Shown here in pieces: positions 1 through 9,500 of a stretch of 11,426 bases of DNA. The number at the start of each line of letters is the position of its first letter. Position 1 is the first letter of the stretch. The notes below the pieces were generated by a model. That model saw nothing but the letters and a program-made list of their open reading frames with translations. It ran no database searches and was not told the DNA's origin. Source of the stretch: Ganoderma boninense (taxonomy: Eukaryota > Basidiomycota > Agaricomycetes > Polyporales > Polyporaceae); the NCBI GenBank assembly GCA_002900995.3, contig PJEW03000073.1:1-11426 (forward strand), given 5' to 3'. A program made the translations under genes and the position numbers.

Positions 1-553
1 TCCTCTCGCTTGCGCCCCTCGGGGGGCCTCTCCATCGTCTGTACCGCTGGCCTCAGACACGACGCAGGCTCGAAACGGCCGGCCGCCACCCACTGCGCTC
101 TCCCAAACCGCTGGGTCCCACGCACAAGCAGACCTCAGCCGGCTCTGTAAACCCACCTCATCATCCCCAACCCCAACTTCTCCGCCGCTACCGCCGACCC
201 TGATGCCGAGGACGGAAGGGGGGCGGGGAAGGACGAGGCGACGGTCGAGCACATCGAGACAATGCGGACGATCGGCGCTCCCCGCGGCGAGCGTGCAGCG
301 CCCTACTCGTGCGTTGCAGTCCGCCATCGAAGGGGACGCGCGCGGTCCCGTTCGAAGGACCACCGGCGGCCGCAGTCGCGCTCGCGTTCGCACGGGGCGC
401 GGGGAGTCGCGAGGACCGGGCGCAGGAGTGAGGGCGCGCGGCATCCCACGTACGTGGTCCCCGACGGGCTCGTTTCTCGACGCGCGCCGCCGTGCCGACG
501 AGCACAGGCAGAGGAGTGGAAACGAGCTTGCGACGTTCGGGCGGGGTTCATGA
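1..553 (+). CDS. Possible 3' end of an unrecognised gene running off the left edge
   Basis: I do not recognise this product. The frame starting at base 2 is open from the window edge to a TGA at 551-553, giving about 183 residues rich in Arg, Ser, Pro and Gly, with no domain I can name. The last part is Arg/Glu-rich and ends in FGRGS. After the stop the sequence becomes AT-rich (about 650-770), as expected for a fungal 3' untranslated region. The caution is composition: this stretch is very GC-rich, so stops are rare. A second + frame is open from 154 to 684 and an antisense frame from 505 to 188, so openness alone proves little. It could equally be non-coding or further decayed gene sequence related to the pseudogene downstream. 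Confidence 0.25.
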   Translation, partial: PLACAPRGASPSSVPLASDTTQARNGRPPPTALSQTAGSHAQADLSRLCKPTSSSPTPTSPPLPPTLMPRTEGGRGRTRRRSSTSRQCGRSALPAASVQRPTRALQSAIEGDARGPVRRTTGGRSRARVRTGRGESRGPGAGVRARGIPRTWSPTGSFLDARRRADEHRQRSGNELATFGRGS

Positions 554-896
554 TGCATGATGCCTGCGGGTTGGAGTGCGTTCTCTGCGCCGAGGCTTGC
601 CTCGCCGACTTTGTTTGCTTTGCGCCTGTCTGCCAGCGCGTCGCGTTCCTTGATGTAAATATATATTACAGCTCTACAGCATGATGAATATCTGGATTCG
701 GTTATTATGTGTATCTGATATTGATAGTATATTACTGTGTTGTGAGATTATGGGATACCTACCAGGTCCCTGTATTAATTCATACCCTGATTCTGTACCA
801 AGGTGGCCGTCAGTGTGCCCCAGTGCCCTGCGATCATCTGTTTCGCTACTCCCCATACTGATACCTCTTCACATGCACGATTAGTCCACATGAATG
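554..896. other. Spacer between the left-edge frame and the oxidoreductase pseudogene
   Basis: No gene is supported here. The composition shifts from GC-rich to AT-richer, including TAAATATATATTAC near 655-668. That could be a 3' untranslated or polyadenylation region for a + strand gene ending at 553. The short open frames on both strands show no recognisable motif. Confidence 0.4.
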
Positions 897-2108
897 TGTG
901 CAACACTAGGCGGCCTCTCACCCTCCTCTTGACCCTCCATCCGTCGAGGTATACCACAACCCTCTACGAACGCGACGCCACCCGACGACCGCACGCGCAC
1001 ACCTCGGGGGCTCGCTCAGACCTCGGATGAGAAGAGCGGCCAGCGCGCTCTGCGACGAGAACGGTCTCCAAGACAACTTCGACAGCAGCTCTCGTCCCGA
1101 GAGGACTGCGACAGCGCAGGTAAGGTCCACCTCCACCTCGGCGGGGGAGGGGAAAAGCCGGTCGCACTGGCCCTCCCCAGCGCAAGGAGGATATCCGTCC
1201 CGAGATCGACCGCACCGTCCTCCTCGGCGCTGTCCCGCCGACCTCGTATAGTGGGGCCCAACAACCATTTCCTCCGTTTCGTGCTCTCGGGAAATAAGCC
1301 AGCATGAGCTCACGTTCGCACAATGGCACCACGATCACCTAGCGACCTCACTCATCGGCGCCGACGGCGCGCACTTGCGCGTCAGCCCCTCCTCTCCCCC
1401 GCGAACCCCGCAGTTCTATGGGGTGAACGGCGAACCGGGCCGAGAACCAGATCGCTCGCGCATGAGACGACGAGACTACCAACTAGCTTGCGGAGACGAT
1501 CGCGAATATCGGCAAGGGCGGGAAGATGGCCTCGCTCGCGGAACTCGCGCATGCTCAGGCGCGCAGAGTCCAAGGTGACGGTCGCATCCGCACGTACGCC
1601 GACTCCGCACAACCCGAGTCCAGGACGATCACCAGCTGAGCGACTGGCCCCGCAGCCGCCAAGGCCGCCCTTGAAGGACGAGTTCGCCGTGAGGGCGGGT
1701 TGGCTAGCTCAACCTCATCTACTAACTAGGCGACGAGAGCGCTATGGACACCCCGCCCCCCCCCGCTGTGGTCCCTCCCCATGGAGCACAAGATGGGAGC
1801 ATGTTCCGGGAGTCACGCTCATTGGCGATGCGGCGCACCTGAATAGCCCGTTCGCCTAAGGGCCGGAGCGAATACTTCGCCGCTTCCTCTCGACGGGTTC
1901 GAGCTCGTCTTTTCGCTCGCAGAGCCCTGAAGAAACAAGGGGACGCTGGGTGCAGCGGAGGCGGTCTCAGGCAGGTGAAGATGTTCGAAGAGAACATGCG
2001 CCGATGACGGATCGCGTGGCATGCGAAAGGTGAACAAGAACACTGGAGATATTTCGCTGGCCGAGGAGGCACGCCAGCAGGCCGCGACCAAGCGTTTTGG
2101 TGAGTTAG
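897..2108 (+). pseudogene. Decayed FAD-dependent monooxygenase (TetX/salicylate-hydroxylase-like)
   Basis: Intact members of this family are FAD-dependent aromatic-ring or tetracycline-type monooxygenases of about 400-450 aa. Here the family motifs appear in the correct order on + but jump between frames. LTLLLTLH then TTLYERDA (about 920-979) is the end of the Rossmann dinucleotide fold; SGQRALR follows at 1035-1055, RPEIDRT at 1196-1216, LTFA at 1309-1320, NGTTIT at 1322-1339 and LIGADGA at 1351-1371. GDGRIRTYAD is at 1574-1603, and the FAD-ribityl motif GDAAHLNSPFA at 1824-1856 is followed directly by a stop (TAA 1857). FEENM lies at 1984-1998 and LEIF-like residues near 2046-2057. Several frame changes, internal stops and no usable single frame rule out a working enzyme. 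The N-terminal GxGxxG is only faintly visible around 905-925, so the left limit is approximate. Short introns could explain one or two frame changes but not all of them. CpG sites remain common, so the decay looks like small indels rather than C-to-T repeat-induced mutation. Confidence 0.85.
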
Positions 2109-2462
2109 CGGCTGGCGGCAGTCGAGCGGGAGGGATGAAGAGGATTGCTAGGACACTCTCCGGAAATGCAGGTGTGCTCGAAGTGAGCGTAGATCAATAT
2201 ATCGATGCTTCGAGCTTGTGTAGGTGCGTGGGTGCGAGAGGCACAACGGTCTTGCGGACAGCTCGAGAGCGTGAGGACAAGATAAGCTCAATGAAAAGTA
2301 GCAAGGGATGAAGTATGTAACTAAAAACATCACTTACAGGTAGCCCGACCGAAAATGCGCGTTCCCCGTGCGACTGCCAGCGGGCTATATGTTGGAAACA
2401 TTTGAACTATGCGTGTAACATCAGGTAGCCCACAAGCACGGGCATCTAATGCCTACAGTCTG
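2109..2462. other. Spacer between pseudogene and F-box gene 3' end
   Basis: No gene is supported. The right part probably holds the 3' untranslated region of the F-box gene, which is read leftwards and ends at 2463. A + strand open frame continues from the pseudogene to 2311, but its residues match nothing I recognise. Confidence 0.4.
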
Positions 2463-4713
2463 CTAGTGGTTATCCCAAATGTTAGTATGCTCATAAGACT
2501 CCCTGTCTCGGCTGCTCCGAAAGGCAGTCAAGACAGTCGCGCGGTCCATTTGCGCCACCGGATACTCCGGCAAGGCAAGTGCAGCAGCAGCCTCGGCCAT
2601 CTCCTCCTCCTCCGGCTCTTGCTCCTCCGGCTCCAATTCCGGCTCCTCTTCATCCGTCCCTGTCGACTCCGCATCGTCTTCCTTCATGGTAATATCATTT
2701 TCCTCGCTGCGCGCATGGGCGGAGCTACCCTCTCCCTCCGCGCCATCGCCCTCAGGCTGTTCCACATCCACTCCCTCAAGTCTCCCAGCGTCCGCTGCAC
2801 GGGCCCTCTCACTCGCCGATGCGTCGCTCAGTTCCCGTGTCTGCTCTGCGAGGTGGCCATACACCGCCGGCCACTCCCCATGGTCCAAGTCACGCCCTTT
2901 CCAACAGGACTTCGCAAGGTCCTGTGGGATGAGCGCCGCGACCGTCTGCGCGACCCATCCCTGCGCAAAGCGGTAGTACAGCACGTCCTCCGACCCCTCG
3001 CAGAGCAAGTCGGGGTGGCAGACCCACGGCCAGTCGGGGTTCCGCACGTGTGACTTGCAGTCCGACCCCGCCCCCGCGCCTTGTTCGAGGGCCATTGGCA
3101 GCGGGTGCTTCTCCGAGGTGAAGAGGACGCGCACGCTGCGGAGCGCGGGGACTGTGCTCTCGGGCTGGAGGGCTGTGCGACGGTACATCGCCCCTGTGGA
3201 TTGGTCCTGGCGCCCCCACAGCGCTCTGTGGATCGCCGTCGACCAGAAGTCGAGATGGACGAGGGTAGGGGAGTTGAGGAGGAGGGGATACGAGCCCGGG
3301 GTTTTCTCGAGCAGGGGCACGACGAGGTGCTCCAGCGCGGGACAGACGTCGACGAGCGTAGAGCAGGCTTCGAGGGTCGGATGGTATGTCTGGCTGGCAA
3401 AGAAGGCCTGTGGAGGCGGGAAGAGATGGAGGTAATGGAGGCCGCGGCCGAACCGCGCGAGGAGCTCTCCGGGCCATCCGGTACAGAGGAGAATGGTAAG
3501 GCGGGAGAGCTGGGGAAGCTCCCAGCGTGAGCACAGGTACTGATCCACGGCAGGCGAAGTCGCGAAAATCTGAAGGTTGGTCAGGGAAGGCAGGGATGCT
3601 GCTGGCAGTTTCATGATCTCCGAGCCTTCTGGGAGTGGAGACGGATACTTGGGCCACTGGCCAAGAGCGAGTGACTGCAGCGTGTTCAACGTAGGCAGGA
3701 TTTTGTGGATAGCCTGAAGTAGCATGTCGTTCATGCCGAGGTCGAGGTCGAGGGACCGCAAGTTCAAAGTCGCAATCTGCAGCAGTGGGTGGTCCGGGAC
3801 AGACGGCGGCATCATGATGAACCACAAGGGATTAAAGTAACCTTCGCAGTCGTCGCCATCTGGAATCAGCCTCCGGCAGGGGAAACCGGTGTGAGGATGG
3901 TACGAGAACGATCGAAGGCGGGTGCATTGAGCGAATATGAACCCCAGGTCTTCACGGATGACATCTGAGCACGGCGCCGCTACGACGCAAGAGTCCCACT
4001 GAATGCTCTTGACGAAGGTCGCAAGACGCGGACCGACATCGAGGATCCGAAGAGTCTCTGCCAGCGCGCAGACTTGGCCCATGCGCCGGAGCACGATCTC
4101 GCTGTAGAGCACGGACATGCCAGGCCAGACGGACGCTCGGCAGATGAGTGGGAACGCCTTCTTCGTACGAAGCAAGTCGAACCACGGATTGTGTGCCCCA
4201 GGCTGAACCGAGGAATCAAACTGGTATGTTGGCTCTGAAGCGATGGCCAAGTTGAAAATATGCTGGAGAATCTCGTGCGGGAGAGTTGCGAACGTCACCG
4301 ACCGCCAGTGTTGATCCTGAGCACATGCTGGAAACGCCTGATAGCAAGAGAACAGAGCTCAGTAACTTCCTCTCAACAATAGAATTGAAGCGCAGAAGCT
4401 TATTGCCTGCTTGCATCCACCGTGACATACCCCATTTTGCCGTAGGAGCGCACCGATCGCCGCTTTCAATGCCGCTCGCTCCTTTCGGAGCCGCTTCAGT
4501 TCCTGTGGTTTGGCATCGTTGCATTGGATATTTTATCTCGGTGAGAGAAGAGAAGAGAGCAGCTTCCCGCACACTCACCGGCATTACTCCAGATAATTGG
4601 CCCTCCAGGTTCTCATTCTCAGTTTTGAGACGGAGGTTGTCGTCGCGCAGGTCAGCGGTGGTTCGTACCACGCCGTCGAGGAAGAAGGTCAGGTCATGGG
4701 CGGCAGCGTTCAT
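2463..4713 (-). CDS. F-box protein with N-terminal coiled coil and acidic C-terminal tail
   Basis: F-box proteins are substrate receptors of SCF (Skp1-cullin-F-box) ubiquitin ligases; this protein's target is unknown. Model on the minus strand: exons 4713-4579, 4502-4431 and 4337-2463, with introns of 76 and 93 bp (GTGAGT..CAG and GTATGT..CAG), all phase 0; 693 aa. Residues 1-69 form a charged coiled coil (DLRDDNLRLKTENENLEGQL, then ELKRLRKERAALKA from the 72-bp exon 2). The F-box starts near residue 83 with LPHEILQHIFNLA, followed by LICRASVWPGMSVLY. A long leucine-rich middle (LRSLDLDLG, LTNLQIF, LEHLVVPL) resembles the degenerate LRR region of basidiomycete F-box proteins. Residues about 572-652 are strongly acidic. 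The start ATG at 4713 has a good context (ACCATGA); an in-frame codon at 4830 would extend the N-terminus. The GTG at 4298 that opens the long uninterrupted frame is not a real start. No lesion was seen, so this is probably a functional host gene. Confidence 0.85.
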
Positions 4714-4921
4714 GGTGCATACCGCAGAGTGCAAGAACCTGGAGTTCTCGGTAAAAGTGGGTGTAGTGCCGGACGGGCGAGTGGCAATGAGCAGACTCGA
4801 TGTCGGATGCTCGAGTGGAAACATCAGCAAAAGCGCAACCTGGCTCTAAGGATCTGAAGGGCGCTACCCAAATCTATATTCCCATGTAGTTTTCCCTCGG
4901 GTGCGGCGGGGTCCTATAATT

Positions 4922-4961
4922 CCATATAGGGTACAGTCGTACACGACGTGACCCTATATGG
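4922..4961. repeat. 40-bp inverted repeat (CCATATAGGGT...ACCCTATATGG) with a nested hairpin
   Basis: The 11-bp arms at 4922-4932 and 4951-4961 are perfect reverse complements. Between them lies GTCGTACACGAC (4936-4947), itself an inverted repeat (GTCG/CGAC, loop TACA). The structure could fold as a cruciform. It could be a miniature element, or a transposon end, given the transposon ORF a short distance away. Confidence 0.8.
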
Positions 4962-5005
4962 GCTCGCCGTCTACGATGGAATCCTACATATCAATGCAGA
5001 CGGTT

Positions 5006-5019
5006 AGTCGTACACGACG
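5006..5019. repeat. Second copy of AGTCGTACACGACG
   Basis: An exact 14-bp direct repeat of 4935-4948, lying 71 bp away. The repeated unit is the hairpin core of the near-palindrome. Two copies this close suggest a protein-binding site or subterminal transposon repeat rather than chance. Confidence 0.75.
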
Positions 5020-5177
5020 GAGTGCTGCAGAACACTATAATGAACCCACGGGCCCGATGAATGCCTGTAGACAAATACAGCCCTCCAGGGAGATTTTACA
5101 GCAAACGCTAGGGTCGGAAAATATTGCGAGGAAAAAAATCTACACTCAAGGCAGGCACGCGAGGTAGGTCAATGAAT

Positions 5178-6277
5178 TCAGAGGGGGGCAAAGCCCATAG
5201 GTGCGTACATCATATCTACAGGGCCATCTAAATCGTCGTCACCGCTATCATCAAGGTCTTCGTCCGAACTGGAGTCCTGATCGCCATCCACGTCAGAACC
5301 TGACTCGGAGTCACTCATCTCGGGCTCAGATCCCATGTCGATATCTCCTGCATTAGCAGCTTCATCCTTGCCATGCGAATGCTCGCGCTTGCCGTCCGAC
5401 CGCTCTGAGTCGTGCTCGCTGTCTGATCGCTCCGGGTCGTGCTCGCCATCCCACGATTCCACTCTTGAATCCTCGCGCTCATCTTCTGAGGCCTCGCGCT
5501 CGCGGCCTGAACCCTGATTGTCTCCCAAGTCTCCGCGCTCCACCGGGTCCACTGAATGCTCACCACCCAAGTCCTCGTAGCCCTCGCACTCGCTGTCATA
5601 CCCACCAGGGGGGCCTGGGGAGTTGTCGAAGATCGCAGCACCTTTCAAGTCTGTCCTTTGTTGACGGGATGTCCTCGGAGCACGTTTTGCATGCTGCCGA
5701 GACGCTTGAGTTGCATCCCAGGTGCTCCGATGGCCAACGCCGCCACCCAAATAACGCATGTACATGTCGCGATCAATCCACCTAAAGAACAGCTGCGTGA
5801 CCACGTCAAAGACCAAGGAGAGTTAAGCACTTACATGCAAACGTAATAATAACACCAGTCTTCTTCAGATCCGTCGCGCCGAGCCAAGGGTGATGGCCCA
5901 TCGAGAAGGTCTTCTGTCACGCCATGTGCAAACGCAGGCATGAGGTACGATGCACGAATGACGTCGTATGGGTCGATAAATCCGAACGCACTCGCGTCTG
6001 GATCGTCAGCATCCAAAAACCGAATTCGCGGTAGACGGCGGTGCACGAAACCTGAGCTGTGATGGGGGTCACGCTCAAACCAGCGAACCCAAAGGAAGGT
6101 GATGTCGCGCCACTGATGCATCGCCCTTGTGGAGCCGGGCCCCAAGTATCGCACTTTGGCATGGAAGATGTCGAGAACGCGGGCGAACCAGAAGGGTTCA
6201 TCCTTAGTGTCGTCGTGAGAATAAACCATAACATCGGGGTGCGTCCGTGGATTGATAGAGTCTTGCTCGCGCCGCAT
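5178..6277 (-). CDS. C-terminal module of a Plavaka/CACTA-like fungal transposon protein (N-terminally truncated)
   Basis: Model on the minus strand: exons 6277-5835 and 5781-5178, with a 53-bp intron (GTAAGT..TTTAG); 348 aa. The splice joins YYYVCM to WIDRDMYMRY and GGGVGH, restoring a conserved block. Other recognisable blocks are SINPRTHPDVMVYS, EPFWFARVLDIFH, FLWVRWFERD, AFGFIDPYDVIRASYLMPAF and SEEDWCYYY. I know this arrangement from the C-terminal part of basidiomycete Plavaka-type transposon proteins; its biochemical role is not established. The family normally reads into this block through an upstream N-Y-T-T-Y-D stretch. TTYDMRREQDS is present here, but a stop (TGA, bases 6299-6301) lies just before it, so the ATG at 6277 is the first possible start and the upstream transposase core is missing. 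The last 150 residues are highly acidic and Ser/Asp/Glu-rich with short repeats (SEHDSERSD), ending in GFAPL. It is either a relic or a free-standing accessory ORF; the open frame argues for recent loss or some constraint. Confidence 0.6.
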
Positions 6278-6291
6278 ATCATAGGTGGTGG

Positions 6292-6395
6292 TAGGGTGTC
6301 AGTTGCCCGGATACATCCGTTGAGACACAGATGTATCCGTCACAACAACAGATGTATCCAATACATCCAGCGACATGCATGTATTAGTCACCCTA
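6292..6395. repeat. Phased GATACATC/GATGTATC repeat cluster bounded by TAGGGTG...CACCCTA
   Basis: GGATACATC at 6309-6317 is followed by its reverse complement GATGTATCC at 6330-6338 and again at 6351-6359. The starts are exactly 21 bp apart, two helical turns. AATACATCC (6360-6368) and the palindrome ACATGCATGT (6373-6382) follow. The block is bracketed by TAGGGTG (6292-6298) and CACCCTA (6389-6395), which could be very short terminal inverted repeats flanked by TA. This fits the end of a DNA transposon or a roughly 100-bp miniature element. It sits exactly where the Plavaka-like frame is cut off. Nothing coding was found in the rest of the gap up to 6540. Confidence 0.6.
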
Positions 6396-6540
6396 TTAGT
6401 CGCCCGAAAAGAACTGTATCAATGGGGTTCGAACTACTGGCCGTATGGTCAGAGGCAAAACATCAACGCGTCGCCGACGAGCAAGCCACACATGTTTGTT
6501 CTGGTAGCTACTGATGTACAATATGTGAAGTTATTGTATT

Positions 6541-9500
6541 CTACTGTACGTCAGCACACGCAACAAGAACAGCGTCCTGGGCAGCTAGGTCAGACGCACC
6601 ATCTAACATCAGAAAGATGGAACGTACCATATCAATAGCACCCGCAAATTTCAACTTACACTGATCGATGAGGCGAACGTAACGATATGCTTGTCTGCGC
6701 CCGGTCGGATGCAAGGTCAGTCGAAACATGAAACAAAGACAGCATGGAGAAACATGCATATTCACTTGAGTGCGTATGCGGCTGCCCCAGGATCTGAGTC
6801 CTCCCGAGCAGTTTCCTGCCACAGGTCACGGTAGTGGTGAAAGAAGATTACAGTGCGCCGCATCTCCTCGCGCAGGAGATTGACCTCCTCGCACCACCGT
6901 GTATGGGTTGCTTTTGATCGCGACCAGTGAACACGACGAGCTAAGCAGCAATGAACTGGCTGCACTTGAGTGGAAGACTTGCACTCACCTTCTTCATGAA
7001 ACTCCCGAAACTTCTCGTCGTCGTCTGCAGATGAAGAAAAAACAAAGTTTTCCCATATCCATGATGTGGGGAGACGGCTTTGACCCATGGTGGTGCGGTC
7101 ACTGGCCATCGTGAACGGCACTACTTCGCTTGTGGTGAGTCTCTTGAACCGTGGGTGCGACTGATCCATTCCTAAAGCAAGTAGCAGTACCCGATGGCGA
7201 CGATACGTATCAGCTGCTTTGTCAGCCTCCCGCTGTGCAGTCTGAATCTTGCTCTGTGCACGAGTTGTGTGGACCTTCCGTTGCTTGGAGTGCTTGTCAA
7301 GCTGGAGGTAGCCAACGCCAAGCAGCGCCGTTCTTAAATCCTCGAGAGCTTGGTCTGCAGCTATAAAACGAAGACTAAGCTCCACAGCAACAGCTTCTGC
7401 CATGCTGGGCTGTTGGAGAATGTTTGTAAGATGCGCGGATGGCAAGGGGAGTGTAACTTCAAAGATCTCCGACCAAGGCGCACTCTTCCCTCGGGACGAA
7501 CGAGCACGCGGTAGACCATCACTCGAGTCTCCCGTATCTTGGCTCAAGTTTCGCAATGGGAAGTCGGGACCGAATGAGGCGGCCAAAGAGTCGACTGACT
7601 GTTCGCTGGCCAGGTGACGGACAGCATCGTCGATCCGCGGTGCAAGGTAAAGATCTTTGAGAACGCGCCATTGCTCAACTTCCGCGAGGAAAGTCTGACA
7701 ATAGCCATCCAGATCATCTCCCTTCTTCGTACTCGTCTCAAGATGATCGAGAAGACGGTCCCTATATACAAAAGATTATCAGCTCATATCAGGCATGCAC
7801 GACGTAGTTGCTTGCCTTTCCCGTTCAAGAGTGAGGCCCTGCTGAATCACACCTAGTAACCCTATTGCCGTCTCGCCAGAAAGAGCTCGCTCATGGGTAA
7901 TTTTCGCCAGCAGCTCCTTCCCAGTCATGTCTGGCAACAGGTTATTACCACGAATGATGGACGGGCAGATTCCTGACGTACTTTTCTGCAAGTCCTTGCA
8001 GAGTTCGTACGGGCTGTCCTCCAATGCTGGCTCTTCTTCCCGGTGATAAACCCTCTCGACCCACTCGTCGACCTTGCGTTGCCATGCCGCGATCTTATCT
8101 ATGTCGTCAATGGTCTCTTCAAGCGCCCCGAGGTAGTCGCGCGTTCTTTCTTCATGATCAATAGCGCGGGCGTAGCGATCTGATAGCGTAGCAGCTGAAC
8201 ACAGGGAGTGAGCATAACAGTAAGCCATACAAGCTGGATGAGAAACATACGCATCGCATGTACACGACGGATATTCATGTCGCTATGGAAGTCGTTGATG
8301 ACATCATGCCGATGCCCCGACGACATCTCCTTCGTACGTGTCGCGAGTGCGTTGAAGACCGACCAGATGCGCTCCAAAGCCTCACCATCTGTCATGCCGA
8401 CACCGGGGAGGAAGTTGTACGAGTAGGCCGTCCGGCAAGAGGCCGTGTGCGCTGGTGCATGAAATTTACCGATGCCGGCAAGGGTGTAGGGAAAGTACTT
8501 GATTTGGAAGACTGTTAGCTCAGGAAACATCTTTCTCCAGTCCTTGATGCGCTGTCGAAAGTGGATCTGGTACTGGCAATTGATGTCGTACCCGTTGCAG
8601 TGCCGGCAAATCGTGAAGTACGGCGCAAGACCGGAACACATGCAATAGTCGACGTAGGCAAAACTGCGGGAAGTGAGCTCATGACTATTACGATGTGGCT
8701 GAAACTCACGCTTCGCCAGCAGGCAAATCAACCGAGCCGCATGGTAGAAGGAACATGTGGCGTGCGCATGAAAGTCCCACAGTACCACTGACCCGGCCGC
8801 TAAAGCGAGAGTAGCCCATGGCTCCGAATTTGTGACAGCTCGTGGGCTAATTGACATGTCAGAATACATTTAAATCCAGAGGAGGGAAGTAAAGAGGGCA
8901 TACTTCTTTCTTCGGAGGCTTTACAGTCTTCACGAAAGTTGCATACGGTCTCTCCTTCGTGTAGTACGCTCCTCCATCTGTCAATGAGAAGTCGGATTCG
9001 TCCATCGGCTTCATTTTCTGGCTTGAATGGAAATTGCCGTCGACGGCGTGGAAGAAGGTGTCCAAGTATCTGATTCATGAGCACACATGTAAGCGCATAC
9101 TTTCAAGCATCAAACCCAGCAAATAAACTCACTTTTCGTTCTCGGGACGGTTTTTCTGGTCTGCGGTGTTCATGTTCTTGTACGGTTGAGGGCATGCGGG
9201 ACATAGGACACCCAACGACCACTCCGGGAGCTCCTTCGTTGGGGAAACTCCAGCTCTCCGAGTTGCGCGTAAGAACATGAACTCCCGCATGGTGTTGTTG
9301 AGCTCCCGGTGACGGTTCTGTGCTCGATCAGCTTTGGTGAGAAGAACCTTCAAATTCAGGGAATCACCTTGGTTTCGTCAGGAATGACATTGTCGGTACT
9401 TCTCTGCAAGAAACGCATGTAGTCGATCGCGGTAATCTGGCATTGCAAAGAAAGGAGGTGATAATCGCGGAGACCATGGAGGGTGAAGGCAGAACGCGGG

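Larger units (their letters stand above)
4714..5177. other. Intergenic strip between F-box gene and transposon ORF
   Basis: No coding sequence is supported. The right end of the strip would contain the 3' flank of the transposon ORF ending at 5178, and the left end the promoter and 5' untranslated region of the F-box gene. It carries the near-palindrome and the repeated GTCGTACACGAC motif listed separately. An AATATAG sequence on the minus strand near 4873 is a possible but weak TATA-like element. Confidence 0.4.

Noticed and set aside
154..684. Overlapping + strand open frame ending in a Cys-rich stretch
   Set aside because: It competes with another open frame in very GC-rich DNA and has no family motif or clear start.
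897..2108. Repeat-induced point mutation as the cause of pseudogene decay
   Set aside because: CpG and CpA-context cytosines remain plentiful and the lesions are mainly frame changes.
2409..3530. Several + strand open frames of 96-214 codons opposite the F-box gene
   Set aside because: They are antisense shadows of the F-box coding sequence, with Leu/Arg-rich low-complexity products and no recognisable motif.
4296..4298. GTG as start of the F-box protein
   Set aside because: The frame continues upstream through a good splice acceptor into two coiled-coil exons and a proper ATG at 4713.
6426..6440. GGTTCGAACTACTGG resembling a tRNA B box or SINE promoter
   Set aside because: No A box at the right distance and no cloverleaf could be drawn, so it is probably chance.
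8800..9084. Apparent frameshift in the KDZ transposase
   Set aside because: The frame change is removed by a 57-bp GTATGC..TTAG intron at 8847-8903 that restores the conserved FSGRVSG block.
9348..9367. A 20-bp intron giving VLLTKADRAQ as part of the transposase
   Set aside because: The length is implausibly short. A 50-bp intron (9318-9367) with a CTGAT branch site and CAG acceptor fits better and joins DETK to NRHRE.
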